Below the pieces are notes generated by a model that ran no database searches, was not told where the DNA came from, and saw only the letters and a program-made list of their open reading frames with translations. The translations under genes were made by a program, and so were the position numbers. From Lachnospiraceae bacterium (GTDB lineage Bacteria; Bacillota; Clostridia; Lachnospirales; Lachnospiraceae): a stretch of DNA of 45,699 nucleotides. Position 1 is the first letter of the stretch. Every line of letters begins with the position of its first letter. Shown piece by piece: positions 8,182 to 15,921 of this stretch. The stretch spans positions 1 to 45,699 of the forward strand of contig JAAWNY010000020.1 in the NCBI GenBank assembly GCA_022799175.1. The letters run 5' to 3'.

Positions 8182-8239
8182 GTCGGGACAGCCGCTAATA
8201 ACAATCAGTGAAAACGAATGACAGGGGGTTACTACAATT

Positions 8240-9490
8240 ATGGCGAAAGAAATGGGTAATGTTATCGTAGGGCAGTCGGGAGGTCCGACTGCGGTGATCA
8301 ATTCCAGCCTTGCAGGAGTGTATAAGACAGCCAGAGACCGCGGAGCCAAAAAAGTATTTGGTATGTTGCATGGCGTTCAAGGACTTTTGGAGGAGCGGGT
8401 GGTGGATTTGTCTCGACATATCCGCAGTGATTTGGATATTGATCTCTTAAAGAGGACACCATCGTCGTTTCTGGGATCATGTCGTTATAAACTGCCGGAG
8501 ATCAAGGATGATCAGGCAATTTATGACAAGATTTTTGCTATTTTGGATAAACTGGAGATTGAGTATTTCTTTTATATTGGTGGAAACGATTCTATGGATA
8601 CCATCAAGAAGTTATCAGACTATGCGATTTTGAACGGCAGCCGGATTCGTTTTATGGGAGTTCCCAAAACGATTGATAATGATTTGGCAGTGACGGACCA
8701 CACGCCAGGTTTTGGCAGTGCGGCGAAATATATTGCTTCCATTACCAAGGAGGTGATTCGCGATGGACTGGTATATGACCAACAGAATGTAACCCTGGTC
8801 GAGATCATGGGGCGTAACGCTGGCTGGCTGACCGGAGCGGCAGCACTGGCTAAAGGAGAAGATTGTGAAGGACCAGATATGTTGTTTTTGCCGGAGTTGA
8901 CTTTTGATGTGGAGCGATTCATGAATCAGGTGGCTGACATTCATAAAAGAAAGAAATCCGTGGTGATTGCCATTTCTGAAGGGGTGAAGGTGGCGGATGG
9001 CCGGTATGTCTGTGAGCTGACGGATAATATTGATTTTGTAGATGCTTTTGGCCATCGCCAGTTGACGGGAACGGCACGCTATCTGGCGGAGAAGATTTCC
9101 AAGGAGGTGGGTTGCAAGACCAGGGCGATCGAGTTTAACTCTCTGCAGCGCTGTGCGTCGCACATTGTGGGGCGGGTGGATATCACAGAGGCTTATCAGG
9201 TGGGCGGCGCTGCCGTGAAGGCGGCTTTTGAGGGTGAGACTGGCAAGATGATTATCTTAAAACGAGTTTCTGATGATCCCTATCTGTGTGTAACAGACAT
9301 CTATGATGTGCATAAGATTGCCAACGTAGAAAAGAAGGTGCCAAGAGAATGGATCAATGAGGCAGGTGACTATGTGACCCCAGAATTTATCAGTTATGTA
9401 CGTCCGCTGATTCAAGCGGAACTGACACCAATGATGGTGGATGGTTTGCCCAGACATCTGCGGCTGGATGATGTCAGCTATGGGGGATAA
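8240..9490 (+). CDS. pfp: 6-phosphofructokinase, pyrophosphate-dependent type
   Basis: The 416-residue protein is a phosphofructokinase phosphorylating fructose-6-phosphate in glycolysis. The two residues that discriminate phosphate donors both read as the PPi type. The GGDGS loop of ATP enzymes is GGNDS here (residues 114-118, Asp117 at the Gly104 position of E. coli PfkA). The PGTIDND loop is PKTIDND (residues 142-148, Lys143 at the Gly124 position). The catalytic TIDND aspartates, the EIMGRNAGWL substrate motif and ISEGV are present. The length also fits the longer PPi/clade-X-like enzymes rather than the roughly 320-residue ATP form. PPi-PFK is reversible, so it could also work in the gluconeogenic direction during growth on uronates. 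It ends the uronate unit; the functional link to it is inferred. Confidence 0.88.
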   Translation: MAKEMGNVIVGQSGGPTAVINSSLAGVYKTARDRGAKKVFGMLHGVQGLLEERVVDLSRHIRSDLDIDLLKRTPSSFLGSCRYKLPEIKDDQAIYDKIFAILDKLEIEYFFYIGGNDSMDTIKKLSDYAILNGSRIRFMGVPKTIDNDLAVTDHTPGFGSAAKYIASITKEVIRDGLVYDQQNVTLVEIMGRNAGWLTGAAALAKGEDCEGPDMLFLPELTFDVERFMNQVADIHKRKKSVVIAISEGVKVADGRYVCELTDNIDFVDAFGHRQLTGTARYLAEKISKEVGCKTRAIEFNSLQRCASHIVGRVDITEAYQVGGAAVKAAFEGETGKMIILKRVSDDPYLCVTDIYDVHKIANVEKKVPREWINEAGDYVTPEFISYVRPLIQAELTPMMVDGLPRHLRLDDVSYGG

Positions 9491-9615
9491 AGGAAGAAAA
9501 GTGAAATTAAAAGATATTAAAAAGACTAGAAGCTGATTGAGAGACTCTCTAGAGAATGGTTGCTGAATCCGATCGAGTCACCTAGTTACCGTTAACAATT
9601 TGTCGAAGGTTTTTG

Positions 9616-9644
9616 TTGATAAACGGATAACTTTGCTTTAAAAT
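9616..9644 (+). promoter_or_regulatory. Promoter for the 31-residue membrane peptide
   Basis: TTGATA (9616-9621) and TAAAAT (9639-9644) are separated by 17 bp. They lie about 55 bp upstream of the start of the small reading frame at 9700. Confidence 0.6.
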
Positions 9645-9699
9645 AGATAGAAAGTGGCAATAATGCTTGCTTCAAAAAATAAATGGGAGGTAATCTGCT

Positions 9700-9795
9700 A
9701 TGTATGAAACTATAAAAATAGTAATAGATATCGCTTTTGTCGTAGTTGCAGCAATCGTGATTTTTTCGGCCATTAAGAAAATGAAAAAGAAATAG
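9700..9795 (+). CDS. 31-residue single-span membrane peptide
   Basis: ATG at 9700 has a GGGAGG site 9 bp upstream and a promoter-like sequence before that, and the frame ends at TAG 9793-9795. The peptide starts MYETIKIVID, has a hydrophobic stretch of about 18 residues (IAFVVVAAIVIFSAI) and ends in a strongly basic KKMKKK tail. That is the layout of one inner-membrane helix with a cytoplasmic positive end. The gene stands alone between the phosphofructokinase gene and a large inverted repeat starting 22 bp after its stop. Small hydrophobic peptides with Lys tails include type I toxins and small membrane regulators; no specific family was recognised. Confidence 0.6.
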   Translation: MYETIKIVIDIAFVVVAAIVIFSAIKKMKKK

Positions 9796-9817
9796 TAGAT
9801 TGCAAAGAGGGCATTTT

Positions 9818-9966
9818 AAAATAAGTCCTCCGCCATTTTCCTATCCTGTGTTTAAACGGTTCCCGCACACATAGTCTGCATTTTACGGACAAAATCCGTC
9901 AATATCAGACCGAGTGTCCGTGAACAGTCGGACACAAGATACGGGAAATGGCGGAGGACTTATTTT
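9818..9966. repeat. Long inverted repeat with internal hairpins
   Basis: The 21-nt arms 9818-9838 and 9946-9966 are perfect reverse complements, separated by 107 nt and followed by a T-rich tail. Inside, GTGTCCG (9914-9920) pairs with CGGACAC (9929-9935), and ACGGA pairs with TCCGT around 9877-9890. The element starts just after the stop of the 31-residue peptide gene. It may be a composite terminator, a structured RNA or a small palindromic mobile element. No second copy was seen in the window. Confidence 0.7.
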
Positions 9967-9972
9967 TATAAC

Positions 9973-10280
9973 CAATATCATGTCATTTGAATAAGGAAAC
10001 GAGAAACACAGCCAAGGAAGAGGGGAGAAACCGCAGCAAATCGTCTGTGAATTTTGACTTTGCAGAGATTTAGAAGTCCTTAAATCCCTGAATTTGGCGT
10101 TGAAACGAAAATATACACTGTTTGAGCGAAGCGAGTTGGTATATTTTCGTTTCGTTTTTAGCAAAAATCAGGGGTTTTAGGAATTCTTAATCTCGAAACT
10201 GGAAAAAGGAGCAGACGATTTGCTGCGGTTTCTCCCCTCTTCCTTGGCGTACCTTTTGCCAATATCAAATGAAATTATAT
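9973..10280. repeat. MITE-like palindromic element, copy 1 (most complete)
   Basis: Perfect 37-bp inverted repeats lie at 10011-10047 and 10212-10248. Beyond each is a related flank ending in an AAATGACAT-like motif (left, 9978-9988 on the minus strand; right, TATCAAATGAAAT at 10263-10275). Between them are nested palindromes: CCCTGA/TCAGGG arms around 10086 and 10168, and an inner GAAACGAAAATATAC / GTATATTTTCGTTTC stem. The whole stretch can fold into one long cruciform or hairpin. It contains no transposase and no plausible gene. A reverse-oriented partial copy lies at 20361-20600 and end fragments at 20824-20882 and 41308-41362. Confidence 0.8.
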
Positions 10281-10316
10281 ATAATCGAAATCATTAGCAT
10301 ACAAGAAAATCAATAG

Positions 10317-10371
10317 TTGACATACCTTGATAATCTATGTATAATATAACATACATAGATTATCAAGGTAT
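10317..10371 (+). promoter_or_regulatory. Consensus promoter embedded in a 21-bp inverted-repeat operator (PadR type)
   Basis: TTGACA (10317-10322) and TATAAT (10340-10345) are separated by exactly 17 bp. A perfect 21-bp inverted repeat, arms 10322-10342 and 10351-10371 with an 8-nt spacer, covers everything from the end of the -35 to past +1. The inner part reads ATGTAT, 8 bp, ATACAT, matching the ATGTAT/ATACAT style of PadR operators. The PadR gene starts 39 bp downstream, so autoregulation is very likely. Confidence 0.85.
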
Positions 10372-10409
10372 TGTTTTGCGCATCTATATTGTCAGGAAAG
10401 GAGAATTCT

Positions 10410-10742
10410 ATGGATAAACGTTATATGGCACTGGGGACGTCAATGCTGGTATTGCGCCTTTTGGAGCAACAGAGTATGTATGGTTATCAGATTATACGGG
10501 AGTTGGAGCGACAGAGCCAGATGGTATTTCGCTTGCAGGAGGGTACATTGTATCCGGTTTTGCATGGATTGGAACAGCAGGGAGCCGTGGTCAGTGTTTC
10601 GAGGATGGCGGAGAATGGGCGAATGCGGAAATATTATGAGATTACAACACAGGGAAAAAGACTGTTGAAGGAAAAGACCGAGGAGTGGAAGGTTTATGAG
10701 ACAGCAGTGAATCAGGTGATGGGAGGTGTGCTCTTTGGCTAA
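10410..10742 (+). CDS. PadR-family transcriptional regulator
   Basis: The 110-residue PadR protein is a winged-helix repressor that usually senses a membrane-active or phenolic compound, or controls a membrane partner. It contains MALGTSMLVLRLLEQQSMYGYQIIRELERQS, LQEGTLYPVLHGLEQQGAVVS and RKYYEITTQGKRLLKEKTEEW, the full PadR core. The ATG at 10410 is chosen for its AAAGGAGAAT site and because the upstream frame overlaps the operator. The stop overlaps the start region of the next gene, indicating translational coupling. PadR genes of this size paired with a prefix-domain membrane protein are common in Firmicutes. Confidence 0.92.
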   Translation: MDKRYMALGTSMLVLRLLEQQSMYGYQIIRELERQSQMVFRLQEGTLYPVLHGLEQQGAVVSVSRMAENGRMRKYYEITTQGKRLLKEKTEEWKVYETAVNQVMGGVLFG

Positions 10743-12249
10743 TGAGAAAAAGGATTTTTTGAATAATGTGGAGGAACAGATTGCTTGGCGACCGCTGCGA
10801 AAGACGCTTAGTCAGGAGCTGGAAGAGCATATTTTTGATCGTATGGAAGCGTATCAGACAGAAGGCATTTCCCAGGAGGAGGCGGAAGCGCTGGCAGTCA
10901 GAGATATGGGGGATCCGATAGTGATTGGTACAAATTTAAATGAAGTTCATCAGATTCAAAAAGCCCCGTTTCTTGCAATCTTGACGCTTTTGTTGTCTGC
11001 CCTCGGCTTGGCTGGTTCTGCTTATATGCGCTGGAGCCCGGAACAGTGGTCAAATGGATTTTTTTATTATGTTCCTGGTTTGTTGGTTCTGTTTCTGATG
11101 TCCTGGAAGGGATATCCAATGATAATCCGACATTCCCGGTGGCTGATACGAATGGCCGGCGGATTGTTTTTCGTGGAGGAGTTTTTGATTGCCCGGCGGC
11201 TGGTGTTGTTTTGGCAGATGGGGTATCTGCGATATTTTAGTATTCTGCTGTTTGGCCCCTTTCTGATCCTGCTGGCATACCGTATGCGCAGATATCGCAG
11301 TAAGACGATTCTGATGATACTGACGCTTTGCGGTATCATTATCTGTTTGCCAGGATTTTATTTTGACAGCAGGCGCGATCTTCCAGCTTGTCTGGTTTTG
11401 CTGGCAGGGGTGGCTGGCGCTTTGCTGCTGATGATTCATCGTGAGATATTTTCCGGAAATTCTTCTGCCCGCAAGCGCCTTTACGGGTTGACCTTAGCTG
11501 GTGTGGCGGCTGTGGGCGTTCTTTTTGGAGCTACCAGGGAGCGGAGGGAAATGATTCGGTGGTTTCTCTGGCCGGAGGATAATATCCAATCCACCTGGGA
11601 TGATACCTACAACAGTATTTTGATTCGCCAGCTGTTAAGAGAAACGCCTCTGGTGGGAGGAATCGAGCTGACTCCCCGGGAGTTGATGGATTATGGTACT
11701 GGCGCCTGGTACTTTGCCGAGAGAGATCCCCGGCAGATTGGGGTCTATGCCATCCATAAGACGGAGCAGGAGGTACAAAAATTCGATGCTTTGATTGCTG
11801 AGATTCGGGAAGCCGGAGGAAATCCCCGCTATATTCATTTTGATGAATCCAATGTTACTTTGTGGGATATTCTTCCTCAGCATTATCACAATAATTATCG
11901 GATTATTATTGCTATTTTGCTTTTTGGATGGCTGGCGGGAGCTGTGCTTGTGGCAGCCATTGGAGGATTTTATTGGTTGCTTTTTGTCTATATCCGGAAA
12001 ATCCGGGGCAAGCTGGCTTTCTCTCTGTCGTGTTGTTGTGGATTTTGTCTGTTAACCGAGAGTATTCTCTACCTTTTGGGAAATTTTGGCTATCAGTATG
12101 CTGCCTTTACCAATTTGCCAATGATTTCCGAGGGCCGGATCAGTATATTGGTGAATATGGCAATGCTGGGCTTTATATTTTCGGCATATCGCTATGATCG
12201 TGTGGAGGTGGAGCCGGTATCGATGATAGGGGATAGCCGTTTAAGTTGA
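10735..12249 (+). CDS. Multi-pass membrane protein with an N-terminal permease-prefix-like (HAAS-type) domain
   Basis: The likely start is TTG at 10735, 8 bp after GGGAGG; GTG at 10726 overlaps that site. This gives 504 residues and an 8-bp overlap with padR. Residues about 1-75 form a soluble helical segment (NNVEEQIAWRPLRKTLSQELEEHI, then EGISQEEAEALAVRDMGDP) typical of permease-prefix/HAAS domains paired with PadR regulators. About nine hydrophobic segments follow. A hydrophilic section near residues 260-390 (between FGATRERREM and NNYRIIIAILLFG) is probably outside the membrane. The catalytic or transport role is not recognisable. Its 3' end overlaps that of the convergent LacI-type gene by 9 bp. 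Confidence 0.8.
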   Translation: MANEKKDFLNNVEEQIAWRPLRKTLSQELEEHIFDRMEAYQTEGISQEEAEALAVRDMGDPIVIGTNLNEVHQIQKAPFLAILTLLLSALGLAGSAYMRWSPEQWSNGFFYYVPGLLVLFLMSWKGYPMIIRHSRWLIRMAGGLFFVEEFLIARRLVLFWQMGYLRYFSILLFGPFLILLAYRMRRYRSKTILMILTLCGIIICLPGFYFDSRRDLPACLVLLAGVAGALLLMIHREIFSGNSSARKRLYGLTLAGVAAVGVLFGATRERREMIRWFLWPEDNIQSTWDDTYNSILIRQLLRETPLVGGIELTPRELMDYGTGAWYFAERDPRQIGVYAIHKTEQEVQKFDALIAEIREAGGNPRYIHFDESNVTLWDILPQHYHNNYRIIIAILLFGWLAGAVLVAAIGGFYWLLFVYIRKIRGKLAFSLSCCCGFCLLTESILYLLGNFGYQYAAFTNLPMISEGRISILVNMAMLGFIFSAYRYDRVEVEPVSMIGDSRLS

Positions 12250-13221
12250 CTGCCGCTTTATCAAAGTGACCGGAAGAACGATCTCGCTGGGAACTGTTTT
12301 GTGGCAGCTGCTCTTGATCAGGGCATCTACTGCAATATCTGCCATTTCATGAAGAGGCTGACGGATGGTAGTGATGGGAGGGGTAGTAAGGGAAGCTAGC
12401 GAAATATCATTAAAGCCTACCAAACGGATATCCTCCGGAATGCGGATCCTCAGATCGGAACACACTTGGATGACTTGAGCAGCGATCAGATCACTGCTGG
12501 CAAAGATTCCGTCAGTATGGGGATGGTCGATAAGTGCCTGTCGGATAAAATCACGGCAATCCGAAACGGGAAAAGGGCTGTCCTTAATCCACCGGTTGTG
12601 AAAAGGCAGGCTGTTTTCCTGACAGACATCGGCGAAAGCTCTGGCTCGGATGTCTCCTGGCATTTCCTGGCCGATAATGCTGCCGCTGAAATGCATGAGA
12701 TGACGGCAGCCCCGGGCAATCAGATGCTCTGCGGCCATACGGCCGCCAGAGTAGTTGTCACACAAGATAGTGGAGACAAACAGCGGGCTGTTGCATTCAA
12801 TTGCCACAAAGGGGAAGTCCAGCTGATTATATTTTTCAAAGGCTAATATCATGCCACAGAAAATGACGCCAGCTACCCGGTTGCTTTTACAAAGATCAAT
12901 ATATTCTGTTTCCTTTACTCGATCTTCTTTGGAATTACATAATAAAATCTTAAAATTGTGTCGGGAGGCGGCGCTCTCCAAATGACTGATCAACAGACTG
13001 AAATACGGATGGGAGATGTGAGGGGTAATGATTCCTATGGTGTTGGAGGTCTGCCTAGACAGAGAACGCGCCAGCTCGTTGGGCCGATAATTCAGCTCAG
13101 CCATGGCCTGCCGGACCTTTTCTTTCGTTTTTTCACTCAAATATCCTCGGTTGTTGATGACTCGCGAAACAGTCGTAACGGTAACCCCCGCTTTTTGTGC
13201 TACATCTTTTAGTGTTGCCAT
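12241..13221 (-). CDS. LacI-family transcriptional regulator of the adjacent ABC/phosphoesterase operon
   Basis: The 326-residue repressor has a LacI DNA-binding head (TLKDVAQKAGVTVTTVSRVINNRGYLSEKTKEKV, then LNYRPNELARSL) and a sugar-binding-protein-like body (TIGIITPHISHPYFSLLISHLE, then VAGVIFCG, DGIFASSDLIAAQVIQV, LVGFNDISLASLTTPPITTIRQP). The ATG at 13221 has GGGAGG directly upstream; the frame extends 42 residues farther back but those codons are AT-rich and lack a ribosome site. It is divergent from the solute-binding-protein gene, whose promoter carries an 18-bp palindrome of LacI type. The effector is unknown and is probably the transported compound or its product. Confidence 0.93.
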   Translation of the reverse strand: MATLKDVAQKAGVTVTTVSRVINNRGYLSEKTKEKVRQAMAELNYRPNELARSLSRQTSNTIGIITPHISHPYFSLLISHLESAASRHNFKILLCNSKEDRVKETEYIDLCKSNRVAGVIFCGMILAFEKYNQLDFPFVAIECNSPLFVSTILCDNYSGGRMAAEHLIARGCRHLMHFSGSIIGQEMPGDIRARAFADVCQENSLPFHNRWIKDSPFPVSDCRDFIRQALIDHPHTDGIFASSDLIAAQVIQVCSDLRIRIPEDIRLVGFNDISLASLTTPPITTIRQPLHEMADIAVDALIKSSCHKTVPSEIVLPVTLIKRQST

Positions 13222-13407
13222 AATGCCTCCCAATTTGTGATACCATAATCGTATCATAAAAATGAAAAAATGAAAATATGTTATACGATTAATATGATAT
13301 AAAGATGAGAATAAAAAAAACAAAAGGAAAATAATAATATTCCCCAAATAAATGGGTAAAAATTACAAAATAAATAGGAATATAAATAATAAATTTATAT
13401 ATTTAAC

Positions 13408-13447
13408 ATGTCAATCGATTGACATATAATAAAAAGAGGATTATAAT
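13408..13447 (+). promoter_or_regulatory. Consensus promoter with LacI-type operator over the -35
   Basis: TTGACA (13419-13424) and TATAAT (13442-13447) are separated by 17 bp, a full consensus promoter. ATGTCAATCGATTGACAT (13408-13425) is a perfect 18-bp palindrome that includes the -35 box and has the central CG typical of LacI-family sites. The divergently encoded LacI-type protein is the likely ligand. This also rules out translation starts upstream of about 13454. Confidence 0.85.
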
Positions 13448-13463
13448 GTGGTTATCAGAAAAA

Positions 13464-13495
13464 GAAGGAGGTGCATGGAGGATACGGACTCCATG
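13464..13495 (+). promoter_or_regulatory. Leader hairpin after an upstream Shine-Dalgarno sequence
   Basis: AAGGAGG (about 13465-13471) is followed by CATGGAG (13474-13480) pairing with CTCCATG (13489-13495) over an 8-nt loop. The hairpin ends 10 nt before the ATG at 13506, which also has its own closely spaced AAAGGAAG. Folding would bring the strong AAGGAGG to about 12 nt from the start codon. The effect on translation is inferred. Confidence 0.45.
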
Positions 13496-13505
13496 CGAAA
13501 GGAAG

Positions 13506-14882
13506 ATGAAGCATTTATGGAAAAAGGCAGCAGCAGGGATCGCGATGGCAACGATTATGGCTCTGGCAGCAGGCTGTGGAGAGAGTACCTCTGATAGCAA
13601 CGGACAGACGGCAACAGAAGCAGCAGAAGGCAGTGGAGAGTCAAAGGAACAGGACGGGAAGGAAGCAGCGGAGACTCCTGCGGCAGAGGGTGGAGAAAGC
13701 ATTAAGGTATGGGTCAGTTCAGGAGCGGAAGACGACACTTATCGGAAAATGTTTGTGAAAATGGAAGGTGAGCTGAATATTGAGATTCAGGATGAGTATT
13801 ATCCGAAGGACGAGCTTGACAGTAAGATGCAGGTTGCGCCGGTGGTGGGAGATGCACCCGATCTGCTGATTGCGGATTATCTTCAGATTCCGTCTTACTG
13901 TGAGTCGGGTATGATTGCCAATCTGGATGATCGTATGACGGATGAAATCAAGGAAGATCTACTTTCGTCGGTCATTGATGAGTCCACTTATAACGGGCAT
14001 ATGGTTACGATTGCCCAATTTGATGCTGGTATGGCCATGTGGGCCAATAAATCGATGCTTGAGGCAGCTGGGGTGAGAATTCCCACCAGTTATAAAGAGG
14101 CATGGGATAAGGCGGAATTTGAGGATGCATTGGCAAAATTAAAGGCCAATGGCGTGGAGTATCCGATCTATATTCGCCAAAACAAGCCATCTTCATTATA
14201 TTTTACTTTCATGCCGGTGATCGCCAGTTTTGGTGGTGATTATGTGAATCGTGATACCATGTTGACCGAAGGGGTATTAGACAGTGAGGAGACGATCGCT
14301 GCCTATTCCTATATTACCTGGCTGGAGGATCAGGGTTATATGAACGGTGCCTGTGATTATGAAGATGCCTTCTTTGGAAGAAAGGAAAGCGCGCTGTCTC
14401 TTCTGGGCCATTGGAAATACACGGATCATGTGACGAATCTGGGAGAAGATGCGATCCTGATTCCGGTTCCGGATTTTGGACATGGTGTGTTTACCTGTTC
14501 TGGCTCTACTGTGTGGGCGATGACTACGGCAGCAGAGGAAAATGGTACGGCTGATATTACATGGACAGTTATGGAAAAGGCAATGGATCCGGAATATATC
14601 AATGAGATCACAGATTTTAACGGTGCAATTCCGGCCAGGAAATCTGTGCTAAATACTAAGGAGGAGCTTCAGGAAGGCGGAAGATTATATTTGTACCGGG
14701 AGCAGCTGGAAGCAGGCATTTCTGTTTTGAGACCTTTGACTCCGGCTCACATGACAATTTACAGCGCGATGGAATCTGCAACTTCAGACGTCATTGGCGG
14801 AGCAGATGCGGCAGAAGCTTTGAAGACCGCATCAGAATCGATTGATGAGATTATTATCGAGAATGAGTGGAATCTGGAATAA
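13506..14882 (+). CDS. ABC transporter solute-binding lipoprotein (sugar/CUT1 type)
   Basis: This 458-residue extracellular binding protein presents the substrate to the two permeases encoded next. The N terminus MKHLWKKAAAGIAMATIMAL is a signal peptide ending in the lipobox LAAGC, so the mature protein is lipid-anchored. A low-complexity Ala/Glu/Ser linker follows, then the body (IKVWVSSGAEDDTYRKMFVKMEGEL, DAPDLLIADYLQIPSYCESG, NKSMLEAAGVRIPTSYKEAWDKAEFEDALAKLKANG, and SLLGHWKY). These are typical of carbohydrate-binding family 1 proteins. The ATG at 13506 is required because earlier start codons fall within the promoter or lack the signal peptide. It is first in the LacI-controlled operon. 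The ligand is not readable from sequence; downstream phosphoesterases suggest a phosphorylated compound. Confidence 0.9.
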   Translation: MKHLWKKAAAGIAMATIMALAAGCGESTSDSNGQTATEAAEGSGESKEQDGKEAAETPAAEGGESIKVWVSSGAEDDTYRKMFVKMEGELNIEIQDEYYPKDELDSKMQVAPVVGDAPDLLIADYLQIPSYCESGMIANLDDRMTDEIKEDLLSSVIDESTYNGHMVTIAQFDAGMAMWANKSMLEAAGVRIPTSYKEAWDKAEFEDALAKLKANGVEYPIYIRQNKPSSLYFTFMPVIASFGGDYVNRDTMLTEGVLDSEETIAAYSYITWLEDQGYMNGACDYEDAFFGRKESALSLLGHWKYTDHVTNLGEDAILIPVPDFGHGVFTCSGSTVWAMTTAAEENGTADITWTVMEKAMDPEYINEITDFNGAIPARKSVLNTKEELQEGGRLYLYREQLEAGISVLRPLTPAHMTIYSAMESATSDVIGGADAAEALKTASESIDEIIIENEWNLE

Positions 14883-14907
14883 CAGATTTGAGGAAAGGTT
14901 TTATGGG

Positions 14908-14934
14908 GGAAAGGCTGTTTTGACAGCCTTTTCC
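14908..14934 (+). promoter_or_regulatory. Intercistronic hairpin between binding protein and permease genes
   Basis: GGAAAGGCTGT (14908-14918) pairs with ACAGCCTTTTCC (14923-14934), with one bulged base and a 4-nt loop. It is not followed by a clear T run. Such structures after binding-protein genes usually protect the upstream mRNA or limit read-through, giving excess binding protein over permease. Confidence 0.6.
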
Positions 14935-15006
14935 TGTGGCAGAAAGCAGATGGCAGAAAATCATATCGAACTGTCATAAGCCGGAAAAAGAACGGGAGGT
15001 TCTGGG

Positions 15007-15921
15007 ATGAATGAAAGAGGAAAAACCGGGAAGAGCTCCGGAATTCGTGCAGCACAGACACGGACAGCTTGGCTGTTTTGTACTCCGGCATTGATTCCGA
15101 TTACATTGTTTGTAATCTGGCCGTTTGTCATGTCGATCCTTTATTCTTTTACGAATAAAATGCTGGTGCAGAAAGCAGGCAAACCGGTAGAATTTGTTGC
15201 ATTGAAAAATTATATAAAATTGCTTACTAGTGGTACGGCCCATCAAGCATTTATCAATACTGCTATATATGCTCTTTTGGTGGTACCAGTAATTCTGGTG
15301 TTGGGAACATTGTTGGCAGTTCTGGTAAACAATACAGCGAGAGGAGTAAAGATATTTCGGACAATTTATTTTAGCCCTCAGATCATTACGATGACGGTAG
15401 TTGCCGTGGTGTGGTCTTTTATTTTTTCTCCTGGAGCCGACGGGCTGATGAACTCGGTGATTCAGATGTTCGGACTGCAGCCACAGGGATGGTTGCAGGA
15501 TTCGCAATGGGCTATGTTCTGTATTGCAGTCATGTATGTCTGGCAATCGCTGGGAATGCAGATGTTGATTATCCTGGGCGGACTCCAGTTTATATCTGAG
15601 GACTTGTATGAGGCAGGGCGGATGGATGGCTGCAGCGCGGCACAGCGTTTTTGGTATATTACGGTGCCGATGCTGAAAAACACGCTGGTTTATGTATTGA
15701 TTTCTACGACAATCAATACTCTGAAGCTGTTTACGCAAGTCTATGTGTTGACCAACGGAGGACCGAAGGGCTCGACCACGTCAATTGTATATTTACTTTA
15801 TAAGTCAGGTTTTATTAATAATCAACTGGGATATTCTTCAACCATTGCGGTAGTATTTTTCATGATTGTATTTGCGATTTCTTTAATTCAGAACAGGATT
15901 TTGGGGGAGGATGACGGATGA
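15007..15921 (+). CDS. ABC sugar-type permease (MalF/UgpA-like)
   Basis: The 304-residue inner-membrane protein has about six transmembrane segments, starting with RTAWLFCTPALIPITLFVIWPFVMSILYSF. The EAA loop that docks the ATPase is visible as DLYEAGRMDGCSAAQRFWYITVPML. The ATG at 15007 has GGGAGG 7 bp upstream. Its stop overlaps the next permease start by 4 bp, so the two are translationally coupled. No ATPase gene lies in this operon. Many Firmicute CUT1 systems share a multitask MsmK-type ATPase encoded elsewhere, which is presumably the case here. Confidence 0.93.
   Translation: MNERGKTGKSSGIRAAQTRTAWLFCTPALIPITLFVIWPFVMSILYSFTNKMLVQKAGKPVEFVALKNYIKLLTSGTAHQAFINTAIYALLVVPVILVLGTLLAVLVNNTARGVKIFRTIYFSPQIITMTVVAVVWSFIFSPGADGLMNSVIQMFGLQPQGWLQDSQWAMFCIAVMYVWQSLGMQMLIILGGLQFISEDLYEAGRMDGCSAAQRFWYITVPMLKNTLVYVLISTTINTLKLFTQVYVLTNGGPKGSTTSIVYLLYKSGFINNQLGYSSTIAVVFFMIVFAISLIQNRILGEDDG

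Noticed and set aside
8208..8224. Possible catabolite-repression (cre) site before the phosphofructokinase gene
   Set aside because: TGAAAACGAATGACA resembles a cre site but the 3' half is offset by one base from the consensus.
9883..10164. 93-residue minus-strand reading frame over the repeat region
   Set aside because: It lies across the inverted repeat and the first half of the palindromic element, has no convincing ribosome site, and its composition follows the repeats.
13419..13505. Upstream-extended start of the binding-protein frame
   Set aside because: It would begin inside the -35 box and operator and would bury the lipoprotein signal peptide.
13475..13588. 37-codon frame starting ATG at 13475 after AAGGAGG
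   Set aside because: The ribosome site is good, but the frame overlaps the binding-protein signal sequence in another frame and gives a Gly/Ser/Arg/Asp-rich peptide without recognisable features. The hairpin explanation fits better.
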